Assembly: GCF_027595985.1 (NCBI RefSeq)
Contig: NC_073312.1
Span: 8,667,780-8,731,779, forward strand
DNA length: 64,000 nt
Reading direction: 5' to 3'
DNA from: Sorex araneus
Lineage: Eukaryota; Chordata; Mammalia; Eulipotyphla; Soricidae
Part shown: positions 10,155 to 19,764 of the stretch, piece by piece
Layout of the letters: the number at the start of each line of letters is the position of its first letter
How positions within the stretch are numbered: the stretch's first letter is position 1
Translations under genes and position numbers: made by a program
The notes under the pieces: model-generated
Told to the model about the DNA's origin: nothing
The model's database searches: none
What the model saw: only the letters and a program-made list of their open reading frames with translations

Positions 10155-10245
10155 GGCCTGGGGATGTAGCTTAGTAGTGGGAGCACTTGCCTTGACTGTG
10201 CTTGTGTGTGTGACGCCCTGAGTTCCACCCCTGTAGAAGGAAAAG
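10155..10245 (+). mobile_element. tRNA-derived SINE head of a non-SOR type
   Basis: The sequence GGGGATGTAGCTTAGTAGTG, GGAGCACTTGCCTTG, then CCTGAGTTCCACCCC resembles a tRNA-Ala-like (ID/B2-style) SINE: A box GTAGCTTAGTAGTGGGAGC and a degraded B box GAGTTCCACCC. Its A-rich tail appears to have grown into the purine array that follows. Similar units lie near 16895, 17935 and 56812. Confidence 0.6.
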
Positions 10246-11105
10246 ACAAGAAGAGAAGGGGAAAGGAAAGAGAGATAAAAAAGGAAGGGAAGGGAAGGGA
10301 AAGGAAGGGAAGGGAAGGGAAGGGAAGGGAAGGGAAGGGAAGGGAAGGGAAGGGAAGGGAAGGGAAGGGAAGGGAAGGGAAGGGAAGGGAAGGGAAGGGG
10401 AGGGAAGGGAAGGGGAGGGGACAGAAGGGAAGAGAGGGAAGGGGAGGGAAGGGGAGGGGAGGGGACAGAAGGGAAGGGGAGGGAAGGGGAGGGAAGGGGA
10501 GGGGAGGGGACAGAAGGGAAGGGGAGGGAAGGGGAAGGGAGGGCAGGGGAAGGGAGGGGAGGAGAGGGAGGGGAGGAGAGGGAAGGGGAGGGAAGGGGAG
10601 GGGAGGGGAGGGGACAGAAGGGAAGGGGAGGGAAGGGGAGGGGAGGGCAGGGGAAGGGAGGGGAGGAGAGGGAAGGGGAGGGAAGGGGAGGGGAGGGGAC
10701 AGAAGGGAAGGGAAGGAAAGGGGAGGGGAGGGCAGGGGAAGGGAGGGGAGGGGAGGGAAGAGGAGGGAAGGGGAGGGAAGGGGAGGGAAGGGGAGGGGAG
10801 GGGACAGAAGGGAAGGGAAGGAAAGGGGAGGGGAGGGGAGGGCAGGGGAAGGGAGGGGAGGGGAGGGAAGAGGAGGGAAGGGGAGGGAAGGGGAGGGGAG
10901 GGGACAGAAGGGAAGGGAAGGAAAGGGGAGGGGAGGGGAGGGCAGGGGAAGGGAGGGGAGGGGAGGGGACAGAAGGGAAGGGAAGGAAAGGGGAGAGGAG
11001 GGGAGGGGGTGAAGGGAGGGGAGGAGAGAAGAAAGGAGAGCAGGGGAGAGAAGGGGAGGGGGAGGGGGGAGGAGAGGGGAGGAGAGAAGAGGAGAGGGCA
11101 AGAGA
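10246..11105. repeat. Long polypurine array with higher-order structure
   Basis: About 860 bp of nearly pure purine on the plus strand. Pure GGGAA units at 10270-10400 change to GGGGA/GGGAA mixtures. The marker ACAGAAGGG recurs at about 10421, 10465, 10510, 10614, 10699, 10804, 10904 and 10969, showing larger repeated blocks. The Lys/Arg/Gly-rich frame on the plus strand and the Pro/Ser/Leu-rich frame on the minus strand are artefacts of stop-free units. Confidence 0.95.
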
Positions 11106-11814
11106 GATCCAGGTCTAGTATCTGGAGTTTTGCTTTAAATCCCTGCTGTTGTTTTCAAAATGTGCCTCCCTGCTACCCCAGCCAAGCAACTTATTACAGT
11201 AACTGAAGCCACTTAGAAATAACTCCGCTGTGATATTTAGCAAATTATTTTTAATCTGATGGGTAGATGCACATCTGCAGCTGCTCATGTCAGAGAGGGG
11301 CGCGGGCGCGGGGGGGGGGCTGCGGGCGCCTGCCGGGCGCTCTCCTCCCGCCGAGAGGGCTTGTTATCTTGGCTGCGGCTCCGCGTGCTATTTCTGCTGG
11401 GGGGAGCTGTCGCTGGCTTGTCGCTGGTGGCAATAATGAAACTTGAAGAATGGGGAACTCTCCTAATTCAGTGAGAAGGCCCCGCCTCACCGGGGGAGGC
11501 TGTTTTCGAGGATGCAGGAGGGTGTGGGATGGTCCTGTTCGCGAGTCCTGTGCCGGGCGCCCTGCACACGCTCTCTGCTGCGTTTCCCGTGTGCCTGGGG
11601 AACTCAGCCCCGTGCACTGGTCAGCGTCGTCTCTGTCCATGGGACTCAGCTCCCCCAGGCATCTGAGCGCCTGTCTCACCACCACTCAGGCCTCAGCCAA
11701 ATGCCACCTCCTCAGAGGAGCCCTCCTTGCCTAACACAGCCCCCACCCCACCAGCCACGCAAATGGGGAACATTTGGGCCGGCTGAGCCATGGTCTCAGA
11801 GGGCTGCTGCTCTG
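11106..11814. other. Unique sequence with conserved-looking segments
   Basis: The section 11120-11290 (TTATTACAGTAACTGAAGCC, AGCAAATTATTTTTAATCTG, CAGCTGCTCATG) and 11400-11475 (CAATAATGAAACTTGAAG) are repeat-free and rich in homeobox and E-box words, set between GC-rich stretches. This is the usual look of a mammalian conserved non-coding element, but conservation was not tested. Confidence 0.4.
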
Positions 11815-12235
11815 GCTGGTGTCTGACTGTGAGGACACAACGCTCTGACTGATGTCTGACTGTGAGGATACAACGCTCTGACTGATGTCTGACTGTGAAG
11901 ACATGACGCTCTGACTGATGTCTGGCTGTGAGGACATGATGCTTGGACTGATGTTTGATTGTGAGGACACGATGCTCTGAGTGCTTCTGACTGTGAGGAC
12001 ATGATGCCCTGACTGATGTCTGACTGTGAGGATCTGATGCCCTGACTGATATCTGACTGTGAAGACATGATGCTCTGGCTGGTGTCTGACTGTAAGGACG
12101 TGGCGCTCTGACTGACGTCTGACCGTGAGGACACAGCACTTTGGCTGATGTCTGACTGTGAGGATCTGATGCTCTGGCTGATGTCTGTGAGGCATGATGC
12201 TCTGGCTGTGTCTGACTGAGGACATGAGAAATGCT
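11815..12235. repeat. Minisatellite, 33-bp unit, about 12 copies
   Basis: Units of the form GATGTCTGACTGTGAGGACA followed by an NNGCTCTGACT-type segment recur every 33 bp, with one shortened unit near 11975 and a decayed last unit. Because 33 is divisible by three and the unit lacks stops in several frames, long minus-strand frames arise (Ser/Gln/His-rich). No homology supports a protein. Confidence 0.93.
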
Positions 12236-12289
12236 CAGACGAACCTTCCTGCAAGTCAAAGCCACTTGTAGCCCTGAGGGTGTCCTGAG

Positions 12290-13385
12290 CTCTTAGTCTG
12301 AGCTGAGTGAACTGAGTGTAGCCATGTAGTGTGAGCGAGTGTAGCTGTGTAGTGTGAGGAGTATAGCCGTGTAGTGTGAGCGAGTGTAGCCGTGTAGTGT
12401 GAGTAAGTGTAGCCATGTAGTGTGAGCGAGTGTAGCCATGTAGTGTGAGCTGAGAGTAGCCGTGTAGTGTGACTATAAGAACATGATCTCTGACTGATGT
12501 CTAGCTGTGAGGACATGACACTCTGGCTGATGTCTGACTGTAGCCGTGTGGTGTAGCCGTGTAGTATGAGTAGTAGCCGCGTAATTGAGCCGAGAATAGC
12601 TGTGTAGTGTGAGCTGAGTGTAGGCATGTAGTGTGAGTGTAGCCATGTAGTGTGAGTGTAGCCATGTAGTGTGAGCTGAGAGTAGCCGCATAGTGTGAGC
12701 AAGTGTAGCCATGTAGTGTGAGCTGAGTGTAGTGTGAGTGTAGCCATATAGTGTGAGTATAGCCGTGTAGCGTGAGTGTGGCCGTGTAGTGTGAGTGTAG
12801 CCCTGAAGTGTGAGTATAGCCGTGTAGTGTGAGTGTAGCCGTGTGGTGTGAGCATAGCCGTGTAGTGTGAGCTGAGTATAGCCGTGTAGTGTGAGTATAG
12901 CTGTGTAGCGTAAGTATAGCCGTGTAGTGTGTAGTAGCCGTGTAGTGTGAGCCGAGTATAGCCGTGTAGTGTGAGTGTAGCCCTGAAGTGTGAGTGTAGC
13001 CATGTAGCGTGAGTATAGCCGAGTAGTGTGAGTGTAGCCATGTAGTGTGGGCCGAGTGTGGCCGTGTAGTGTGAGTGTAGCCGTGTGGTGTGAGTGTAGC
13101 CGTGTAGTGTGAGCTGAGTGTAGCCGTGTAGTGTGAGTGTAGCCGTGTAGTGTGAGTATAGCCGAGTGTGACCATGTAGCGTGAGTATAGCCGAGTAGTG
13201 TGAGTGTAGCCATGTGGTGTGAGTGTAGCCGTGTAGCGTGAGTATAGCCGAGTAGCGTGAGTATAGCCGAGTAGCGTGAGTATAACCGTGTAGTGTGAGC
13301 CGAGTGTGGCCGTGTAGTGTGAGTGTAGCCCTGAAGTGTGAGTGTAGCCGTGTGGTGTGAGTGTAGCCGTGTAGTGTGAGCCGAG
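12290..13385. repeat. Minisatellite, about 19-bp unit, about 50 copies
   Basis: Units of GTGTAGCCGTGTAGTGTGA, with 20-24-bp variants carrying an extra GCTGA or GCCGA, fill about 1.1 kb. A block of the neighbouring 33-bp family is embedded at about 12475-12545. Three 19-bp units make 57 bp (19 codons), and none of the three minus-strand frames contains a stop, which explains minus-strand frames of over 300 codons rich in His/Thr/Leu/Tyr. These are not genes. Confidence 0.93.
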
Positions 13386-13894
13386 GTTCCTCGCAACCCT
13401 CTCAAAGCCCTAGTCACTGTCCCCCTAGGAAGAAGGACACCGAGTCACAGGGGGCTGTTTTGTCCCTGCAGCTTTGCTCCACGCATTACCTTCTCCTTCT
13501 GGAGACGGGAAAGGGGCGTCTGAGGGTACATAAACGCGCCTGCAGCTCCCTGGTGGGGGGGAGAGGCCTGAGAACTGTCCCCCCCCCCCCCCACCGCCCG
13601 TGTGGCTGCTGCACTTCCCCGTCAGCCTGTTCCCTGCTGGTTCCTGCTTGTCTCCCATCCAACAGGCCCTTTCCCTTCCTCACCCGGTCAGTCGTGCTAC
13701 ATTGTATCAGCTCTGCCACAAACAATGCTGGGAAAACAAACAAACAACCAAATTCCAGATACAGCCAAGAGCTAAACAAACAGAAAATTAGAAAAGAGTA
13801 TTTGCAGGAAATACGGGAGAACACTCTGTCATCTTAGGGCGTGCAAGCCTTTCTCACCACATCACCAGACCCAGATGCCACCAAAGGGACAGCG
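13386..13894. other. Unique sequence with a C run
   Basis: A run of about 14 C lies at 13579-13592. The rest is unclassified. Confidence 0.35.
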
Positions 13895-14030
13895 AGAGGG
13901 CGCAACGGGCTGGAGTACAGACTTTGCAGGTGGGAGCCCTGAGTTCGATCTCCAGTACCACGTGCTCCCCTGAGCACTGCTGGGAGTTAGCCTTGCATGC
14001 CACCTCACCCTCTGCCCCCAAAGAAAAATA
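13895..14030 (+). mobile_element. Old SOR SINE, partial
   Basis: ACGGGCTGGAGTACAG, GAGTTCGATCTCC (B box) and GTGCTCCCCTGAGCACTGC are recognisable, then similarity fades. Part of the body is lost. Confidence 0.6.
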
Positions 14031-14304
14031 TTTGAGTTGGCAAAGACACAAGAAGGAATGCTTATCACAGGCCAGAGGAACCTTTCTTCATAACTAATAA
14101 AGATGAAATATTCTAAATGCTCAATGAGGAAAGAGTCAATAGAAGCCCATTTAAAAACTGAGCAAAGGATCTGCCCAAGACAATTCAGAGGAGAAACAAT
14201 CTGACAATTAGTCCATAAAAATGCCCTTAGCTGTTTCCCTCAGGCCAAAGGAAGGGCAAAAGGAAGACATACACTTGGCTGAAACTCAGACGGAGGTCCA
14301 GAGA
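14031..14304. other. Unique A-rich sequence
   Basis: A-rich sequence with words such as AGAAGCCCATTTAAAAACTG and GCAAAGGATCTG. This could be an old L1 ORF2 scrap, since that wording is common near the L1 ORF2 end, but it is too short to call. Confidence 0.3.
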
Positions 14305-14480
14305 GACAGGACTGGAGGCAAGGCACTTACCTTGCGTGTGGCAAACCCTGATTCAACACCCAATTCTGCAGATGGTCCCCTAGCACCACCGTGGGGGTGG
14401 GGGGCAGGGGGGATGTCTCTGAGCACAGAGCCAGGAATAAGGCTTGAGCACCGGCTGGGTCTAACCCAAACCCCATCCAC
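14305..14480 (+). mobile_element. Old SOR SINE, plus strand
   Basis: Head GGACTGGAGGCAAGGCACTTACC, a degraded B box (CCTGATTCAACACCC), GATGGTCCCCTAGCACC and a tail ending in TCTAACCCAAACCCC. A G-rich insertion interrupts the body. Confidence 0.6.
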
Positions 14481-14689
14481 TAAACATAAAGACTCAGACG
14501 AAGCATGGAAAGCAGGACAAGGATGACACCAAGCAGGGGTTGAGGAAGCGGAGGAAAAGGCACTCTGGGCTTGGCAGGTGTCGGTCACTGCACAGCTGTG
14601 GGCACAGACCTTCCTATACTTCCAGCTGTGAAGGTTTCCTGCAGCAGCCTGAGATGATCACATGTATCAATAAGCACATCTAAGGCAGG

Positions 14690-14865
14690 CCAACACTCTT
14701 CGTCAAAACCCTGAGTGAACGGTTTGAGGCTCTTCCTGTTCCTGGAGCGAGCAGATACCATTGGAGCTACACTGGCACCCGACAGGGATGAATGGAGCCG
14801 TTACTGGCACCCGCTCGAGCAACTCGAAGATCAATGATGACAAGTCATGCAAGTGATATCAATAA
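14690..14865 (+). mobile_element. Variant of the second SOR-type body
   Basis: CTTCGTCAAAACCCTGAGTG, CTTCCTGTTCCTGGAGCGAG, GTTACTGGCACCCGCTCGAG, AACTCGAAGATCAATGATGA and GACAAGTCATGCAAGTGATA. The 3' end matches the second body type; the 5' half is a different sequence shared only with the copy at 56455-56610, so this is a third related unit. Confidence 0.6.
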
Positions 14866-15244
14866 GCAACTCCCAAACCGCCCTGGTCGCGTAGTGAAAC
14901 AAACACAGGCATCTGGTTGAAATAGCATCTCGGGTCTTCGCATCACCCACCTCCTTCCACTGGAGGGCGCTGCTCCTGGATACGGTTGAGCTCACATCTC
15001 TGGGGGCTGTTGGGCCGCCGGTGTGGGTGGGCTCTGCAGGGTAGAATTCTCACGGATCTGAAATGAAGGGGGCCTCGGAATGGAAGGGGCCTGTCTCCCC
15101 AGCCTGGAATGAGAGGGATCAAGTGGACGTTGGCATCACCCAGAGCACTGGGCATACCCCCTGTCCCTCCTGGCCTCAGTTGCCCCCATACATGGTGTCA
15201 AGCACAGGGGCCCTTCACAGAGGACCCCACACACAAATAGCGAT

Positions 15245-15420
15245 TTGTTTGTTTGTTCGTTTGGGGGCCACACCGGCCAACGCTCAGGGTTACTCCTGGC
15301 TCTGCACTCAGGCATCACTCCTGGCCGAGTCGGGGGACTATGGGATGCCAGGGATTGAACCCGGGTCAGCTGCTTGCAAGGCAAATGCCCTCCCTGTTGT
15401 CAATACTATCGCTCTGCTCC
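15245..15420 (-). mobile_element. SOR SINE, minus strand
   Basis: (TTTG)n tail, GGGGCCACACCGGCCAACGC, TCCTGGCTCTGCACTCAGGC, GGGATTGAACCCGGG (B box complement), CTTGCAAGGCAAATGCCC and a modified head with a short insertion (TCAATACTATCGCTCTGC). No clean target repeat is seen. Confidence 0.85.
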
Positions 15421-16280
15421 CACAAACAGTTATTTCTTCCAGCTTAGCAACGGGATTCGGATCCTGGAGACCCTCTAGTGCCTCAGTGCCCCACTGCATG
15501 TCTTAAAAGCAAGGATTTCTCTCCACTCCCCCTCCCCCTAGAAACCGTGGCCTACAGGCGTCTCGCTTTCCCTCTCTAGCAGAAGCCTCGGTGGCCCGGG
15601 ACCGGAGGGGAGCCAGGCACGCAGGCCCTTGTCTGCTTCTCCGTCAGGAGTGACTTTCCTTCTGAGGGTCACTTCTGCTCTAACATGACTGCCAGGGCGC
15701 CAGCCTTCACCTCCAGCCTTCTGTCCTCCGAAGGGACACCCAGTCTTTGCCGTGGCCGGAGTTTAGCCACTGGGGCTGGACCCGGGGCTGGGGAATGTCA
15801 TTTTCTAACCTGGCCCATCCAACCACCTTGGAACAAACAAGGACCCGGTTCGTAAAGAAGAGCGGAAGCACGGACTGCTCCTGCAGGCGACCCGCGGTGT
15901 GTCCCTTCCCGTCCAGTCACACCCGGACGCAGATCCACACCCGCAGCTGGGACCGTCCGTCCACTTGCCCCGCATCCATCGCGGCCGGGCGGCTTGGCTG
16001 TGGCCTGCGGGCCTTGGCACCGCGGGGCCCGGCGCCCCGAGCCCAGCTAGCACGGCTCCGTGGCTGCTCCAAAGCAGCGTGTGGAACCCAGGGCCGGGCA
16101 GAGCTGCTGGTGGCACTGTGTGTCCGGGAGGAAGCGCCTGCCGCTGCCCTTCGAGACGGCGCTGCCGCTGGGCCATGCGCGGGCGCTCCACTGGCCGCAC
16201 ATGCGCACAGCCCAGTTCCCCACTCGCAGTTTATAGCCGCACGCTCGGTGTCGGCTGCTCACATGCGGCCCCTGCAGCCC
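15421..16280. other. Unique GC-rich sequence, CpG-rich around 15840-16260
   Basis: CpG dinucleotides become frequent between about 15840 and 16260 (CGGTTCGTAAAG, CCCGCATCCATCGCGG). It could be a small CpG island, perhaps of a non-coding transcript, but no exon, splice site pair or homologous protein is recognisable, and the frames on both strands are equally open. Confidence 0.35.
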
Positions 16281-16791
16281 CTCTGCCTCTCTCTCTGTCT
16301 CTGTCTCTCGCTGTCTCTCTGAATCTCTCTCTGTCTCTGCCTCTCTGTTTCTGTCTCTGTCTCTGTCTCTCTGTCTCTCTGTCTCTCAGTCTCTGTCTCT
16401 GTCTCTCAGTCTCTGTCTCTCTGTTTCTCCCTGTCTCTATGTCTGTCTCTCAGTCTCTGTCTCTCTGTCTCTGTCTCTCTCTGTCTCTGTCTCTCTGTCT
16501 CTCTCTGTCTCTGTCTCTCTCTGTCTCTGTCTGTCTCTCTCTGTCTCTGTCTCCCTGTCTCTCTCTGTCTCTGTCTGTCTCTGTCTCCATATTTCTTTCT
16601 CTGTCTCTGTCTCTCTGTCTCTTCCTCTCTCTGTCTTTGTCTCTCTGTCTCTGTCTCTATATCTCTTTCTCTGTCTCTGTCTCTTTGTCTCTCTGTCTCT
16701 ATATCTCTCTGTCTCTATCTCTCTGTCTCTGTCTCTCTGTCTCTGTCTCTCTGTCTCTATATCTCTTTCTCTGACTCTGTCTCTCTGTCTG

Positions 16792-16853
<62 letters not shown>
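16281..16853. repeat. (CTCTGT)n array ending in (TC)n and (AC)n
   Basis: About 520 bp of CTCTGT/CTCT units with occasional ATATCT interruptions, then a pure TC run (16799-16830) and an AC run (16831-16853). The Ser/Leu/Cys-rich frame through it is an artefact. Confidence 0.97.
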
Positions 16854-16892
16854 CTGCTGGCCGGTTAGCATGGGCAAATCTGTAAGCGCTGA

Positions 16893-16968
16893 CCAGGGCC
16901 ATGTGGCTCAGTGGTGAAGCACAGTCCCTGCCCCCCGCCCCCCAATACAGAAAATAGAGAAGCCCAAG
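16893..16968 (+). mobile_element. tRNA-like SINE head fragment, non-SOR
   Basis: GGGCCATGTGGCTCAGTGGT, then GAAGCACAGTCCCTGCC, resembles the A-box half of a tRNA-Ala-type SINE. The B box is degraded into a C-rich stretch. Confidence 0.45.
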
Positions 16969-17654
16969 AGACAAGCATGGTGCGGGGTAGAGACCTCAAG
17001 CTCTGGGAGAGGCGGGGGTCCCGCTGGCATTTACTCCTTCAGCGGAGCAAGCTCACAAATCAAACGTGGGAGCTAAGTTTTAAAGCTGTTTTCTCAACAG
17101 TGGTTTTTCCACCCAATCCCCGGAGCCAACAACGGGTAATCGTTTTCCTTAACAAATGACCTCCTTTAACTTCATTAGTTCATAATTAATTCGCTAGCTT
17201 GTAACCAAGATAATTAACACTCCTGATTAGAGACAGGCGAAGGAAGAAACCTCCTTTTCCATGGCCCAGGCAAATATTGATGAAAATCCGAGCCATTTCC
17301 TAATTTTCTTTGCAATTTAATTCATTGAAGGCGGTGGTTGGTGATTCATGGATTTTGTTTGAACAGTTGAGATGAAGGGAGGGCGAGAGGCCCTTGCTCT
17401 AGATGGAGCGCCTTATTATCAGCGCATGTTTGGGATCCGTTTACTGCCTTTTCCTCCTGTATAAAGGTACCAAGCCGGGACGGGGAGATGAGTCAGAGGC
17501 CCGGAGCAGTTCCCTGGCCCCGCTTGGTCCTTGGGGCACTGCTGAGACAAACACCAGATCCCAAGCTGGAGAGTCTAGCAGCCGAGTGTGGCACAGCCAG
17601 GGAGAGTGGGGACAGAGGCAGGACTGAGAGAGGCGTCGCAGGACCAAGCACATC
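16969..17654. other. Unique AT-rich sequence, candidate conserved non-coding element
   Basis: The section 17040-17375 is repeat-free and rich in homeodomain words (ATTAGTTCATAATTAATTCG, AAGATAATTAACAC, CCTAATTTTC, GCAATTTAATTCATTG) within otherwise GC-rich DNA. This is characteristic of developmental enhancers. The claim rests on composition and motif content only. Confidence 0.5.
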
Positions 17655-17805
17655 CGCAACCCCCTAGGGCATTTGCCTTGTGAGCGTCTGATCAGGGTTC
17701 CTTCCCGGCACCCGTATGCTCCCCGAGCCCCACCAGGAGGAATCCCTGAGTACAGAACCAGGAACCAGCAATGAGCACAGCTGGGGGTGGCCGCGAAGCA
17801 AACAA
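17655..17805 (+). mobile_element. Old SOR SINE, plus strand
   Basis: GGGCATTTGCCTTGTGAGCG, TCAGGGTTCCTTCCCGGC, CCGTATGCTCCCCGAGCCCC, then CAGGAGGAATCCCTGAGTAC are recognisable; the 5' head is lost and the tail is degraded. Confidence 0.65.
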
Positions 17806-17929
17806 AGAGTGACACCCTAGAGGCAACATTGTCCGTGCGGGGTCTTATGCGTTGACTGGACCGTTGAATAACTACAGGTCTGGGGCTGCCCACTCCACAG
17901 CCCAAAATCCGTGTAGAACTTAATTTTTC

Positions 17930-18022
17930 TTATTGTTTTTTGGCAGTGCGGGGGCTCAAACCCAGGGCCTCTCACATGCAGGGCAAGTGCTCGGCCACTG
18001 AGCTCCATGTCCAGCCTCAACA
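17930..18022 (-). mobile_element. tRNA-derived SINE of a non-SOR type, minus strand
   Basis: On the minus strand: CATGGAGCTCAGTGGCCGAG (A box), CACTTGCCCTGCATGTGAGA, CCTGGGTTTGAGCCCC (B box) and an A-rich 3' end. It matches a tRNA-Ala-type SINE and lacks the SOR body. Related units are at 10155, 16893 and 56812. Confidence 0.65.
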
Positions 18023-18985
18023 TAACCCTTGGCTCCTCCAATTCTGAACCACAGCCACCCCTTGGTAACCATGGTACCAAGATCCAGATGCTCGAGCCTC
18101 TGATAGTTCATGGTCCTCGTTCCTGGGTTTCAGTGGCAGGAGTCAACCACCCCATGTAAGGGGTGACCAGATCTGCAGATATGGAGCCCCAGGAATGGGG
18201 AAAAAACCTCCCCTAAGTGGACCTGCGATGTTGCTCAAGGGCCAACTGCTATTTCCTTGCCTTACTGGATGCCCACGCAGCCCTGGGACGGGCAGAGCAA
18301 GTCTCTGTGTTCCCGAGGAGAAAGCTCCAGAGAATGGGATGAGTGGAGGGATGGGCGGAACAGGAACAAGCCAGGAGCAGCGCCCCCTGCAGGCCTCACC
18401 CTGCTCCTTCCCCTTGCTGAAGGGTGTTGCTGAAGACAGAGGCTGAGGGGTTGCAGCTTCTTACACTCGCTTCACCTGCATGTCCAACACTGGGTCAGTG
18501 AGGACCCTACCCTGTGCTCTGTGTCCTGCCTACCTGGCACAGGTCCTGCTCAGAACTACCCAAACCTGCTTCCGTCCGACTTCCCGCCAGGCTCTGTGCT
18601 GCTCGCTTTTTCTTAGTCTGTGACTGGAGAGAAGGCCGGGCTTACTCAGCAGGGCCAGGCTACCCTGTCCAAAGGCACAGGCGTGCAAGCCGGGGTGTGG
18701 CCGGCGTCCTGGTCATCAGACTCCCCATCTTTCAGGCAGGACATCGCCAGGCCTAGAAGGGGGTTCCTTCATGGAGAGGCACTGGGGAAAGAAGAGAAAG
18801 CTGGTGCCAACCCTGCGCCCTGTGAAAGTGGCTGGAAGTGTGTGTGTGGTGGCTGGGGGGGAATGTGGTCACAGGCAGAAAACAAGAAATCACGTTTGGT
18901 GGTGGGTGAGTGCAGACCCCCCGCTCCACCACCCAGCAGAACTCCCAGTGTGCCACAAAAGCCCATTATACTTTCGGGGGGGGGC
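18023..18985. other. Unique sequence
   Basis: Nothing recognised. GGTAACCATGGTACC at about 18064-18078 is near-palindromic and resembles an RFX X-box, but a single occurrence means little. Confidence 0.3.
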
Positions 18986-19205
18986 AAGTGGGGGTGAGGG
19001 ATGCTGGGGATGAATGATGAGGGGGTGAAGGATGCTGGGAATAAAGGATGCTGGGGATGAAGGGTGCTGAGGATGCATGATGGGTGGAGGTGAAGGATGC
19101 TGGGGATAAAGGATGCTTGGGGTGAAGGATGCTGGGAATGAATTATGGTGGGGGTGAAGGATGCTGGGGATGAAGAATGCCGGGGATAAAGGATGCTGGT
19201 CCAGG
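18986..19205. repeat. Minisatellite, GGATGCTGGGGATGAA-type unit
   Basis: About a dozen imperfect 15-19-bp units (GGATGCTGGGGATAAA, GGTGAAGGATGCTGGG and variants). The minus-strand frame through it encodes His/Pro/Ser repeats and is not a gene. Confidence 0.9.
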
Positions 19206-19579
19206 GAGCTCATGGATGATATTTCAAGTCCAGCAGGCAGAATGAAGTGCAGATTGCAGAGGGCACCCTCACCCCCAGCCTCAAAGTCACCTGTTTAGGG
19301 TAGGTGGGCTAGAGGAGCATCTTATTGGGTAGCAAAGACCAGCCCCAACCCTGCACTCAGGAACATGGGAGCTGAAGCAGCAGCTGATTTCTACACAGAA
19401 ACTTCCAGAAAGCATTGGCAGTGCCTGCCAGGGGATTTGTAACTGTGGGTTTTGCTTTGATGAAGCTAAGGGGATTTCAGGGGCCCCTTGAGCTGGGGAC
19501 TATGGGATTAAGAGTGTCTGTGAAGCGGAATCTCACGTGTTGACTTCTCTATCCTCTGAGCAGCGCCAGAGGTTATACC
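19206..19579. other. Unique sequence
   Basis: Unclassified; no repeat or coding signal seen. Confidence 0.3.
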
Positions 19580-19738
19580 TCCAGGGACAGGGGCGACAGC
19601 ACAGTGAGGAGCACGTGTGCCTTGCTGGCCCCAGTTGGATCCCAGCACCCCATATGGTCCCCTGAGCCCCAGCTCAGGGAGTGATCCTGGAGCGCAGAGT
19701 CTGGAGTAAGTCCTGAGCACCACTGGGTGACCCAATAG
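19580..19738 (+). mobile_element. SOR SINE, diverged, plus strand
   Basis: CAGGGGCGACAGCACAGTGA, GTTGGATCCCAGCACC (B-box region), CCCATATGGTCCCCTGAGCC, GAGCGCAGAGTCTGGAGTAA and GGGTGACCCAA are in order. It lies directly beside another copy. Confidence 0.8.
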
Positions 19739-19764
19739 TCATCATATTTCTTTCTGAAAAGAAA

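Noticed and set aside
10206-11101. Open frames of 268 codons (plus) and 318 codons (minus)
   Set aside because: They lie wholly in the polypurine array; the units lack stops, and the products are simple Lys/Arg/Gly or Pro/Ser/Leu repeats.
11693-13417. Minus-strand frames of up to 314 codons resembling repeat proteins
   Set aside because: They are read-through of 33-bp and 19-bp minisatellites; the period of the peptide follows from the unit length, not from a protein fold.
15747-16774. Frames of 191 and 291 codons ending in Ser/Leu repeats
   Set aside because: The second half is the CTCTGT array; the first half is CpG-rich unique DNA with no recognised protein.
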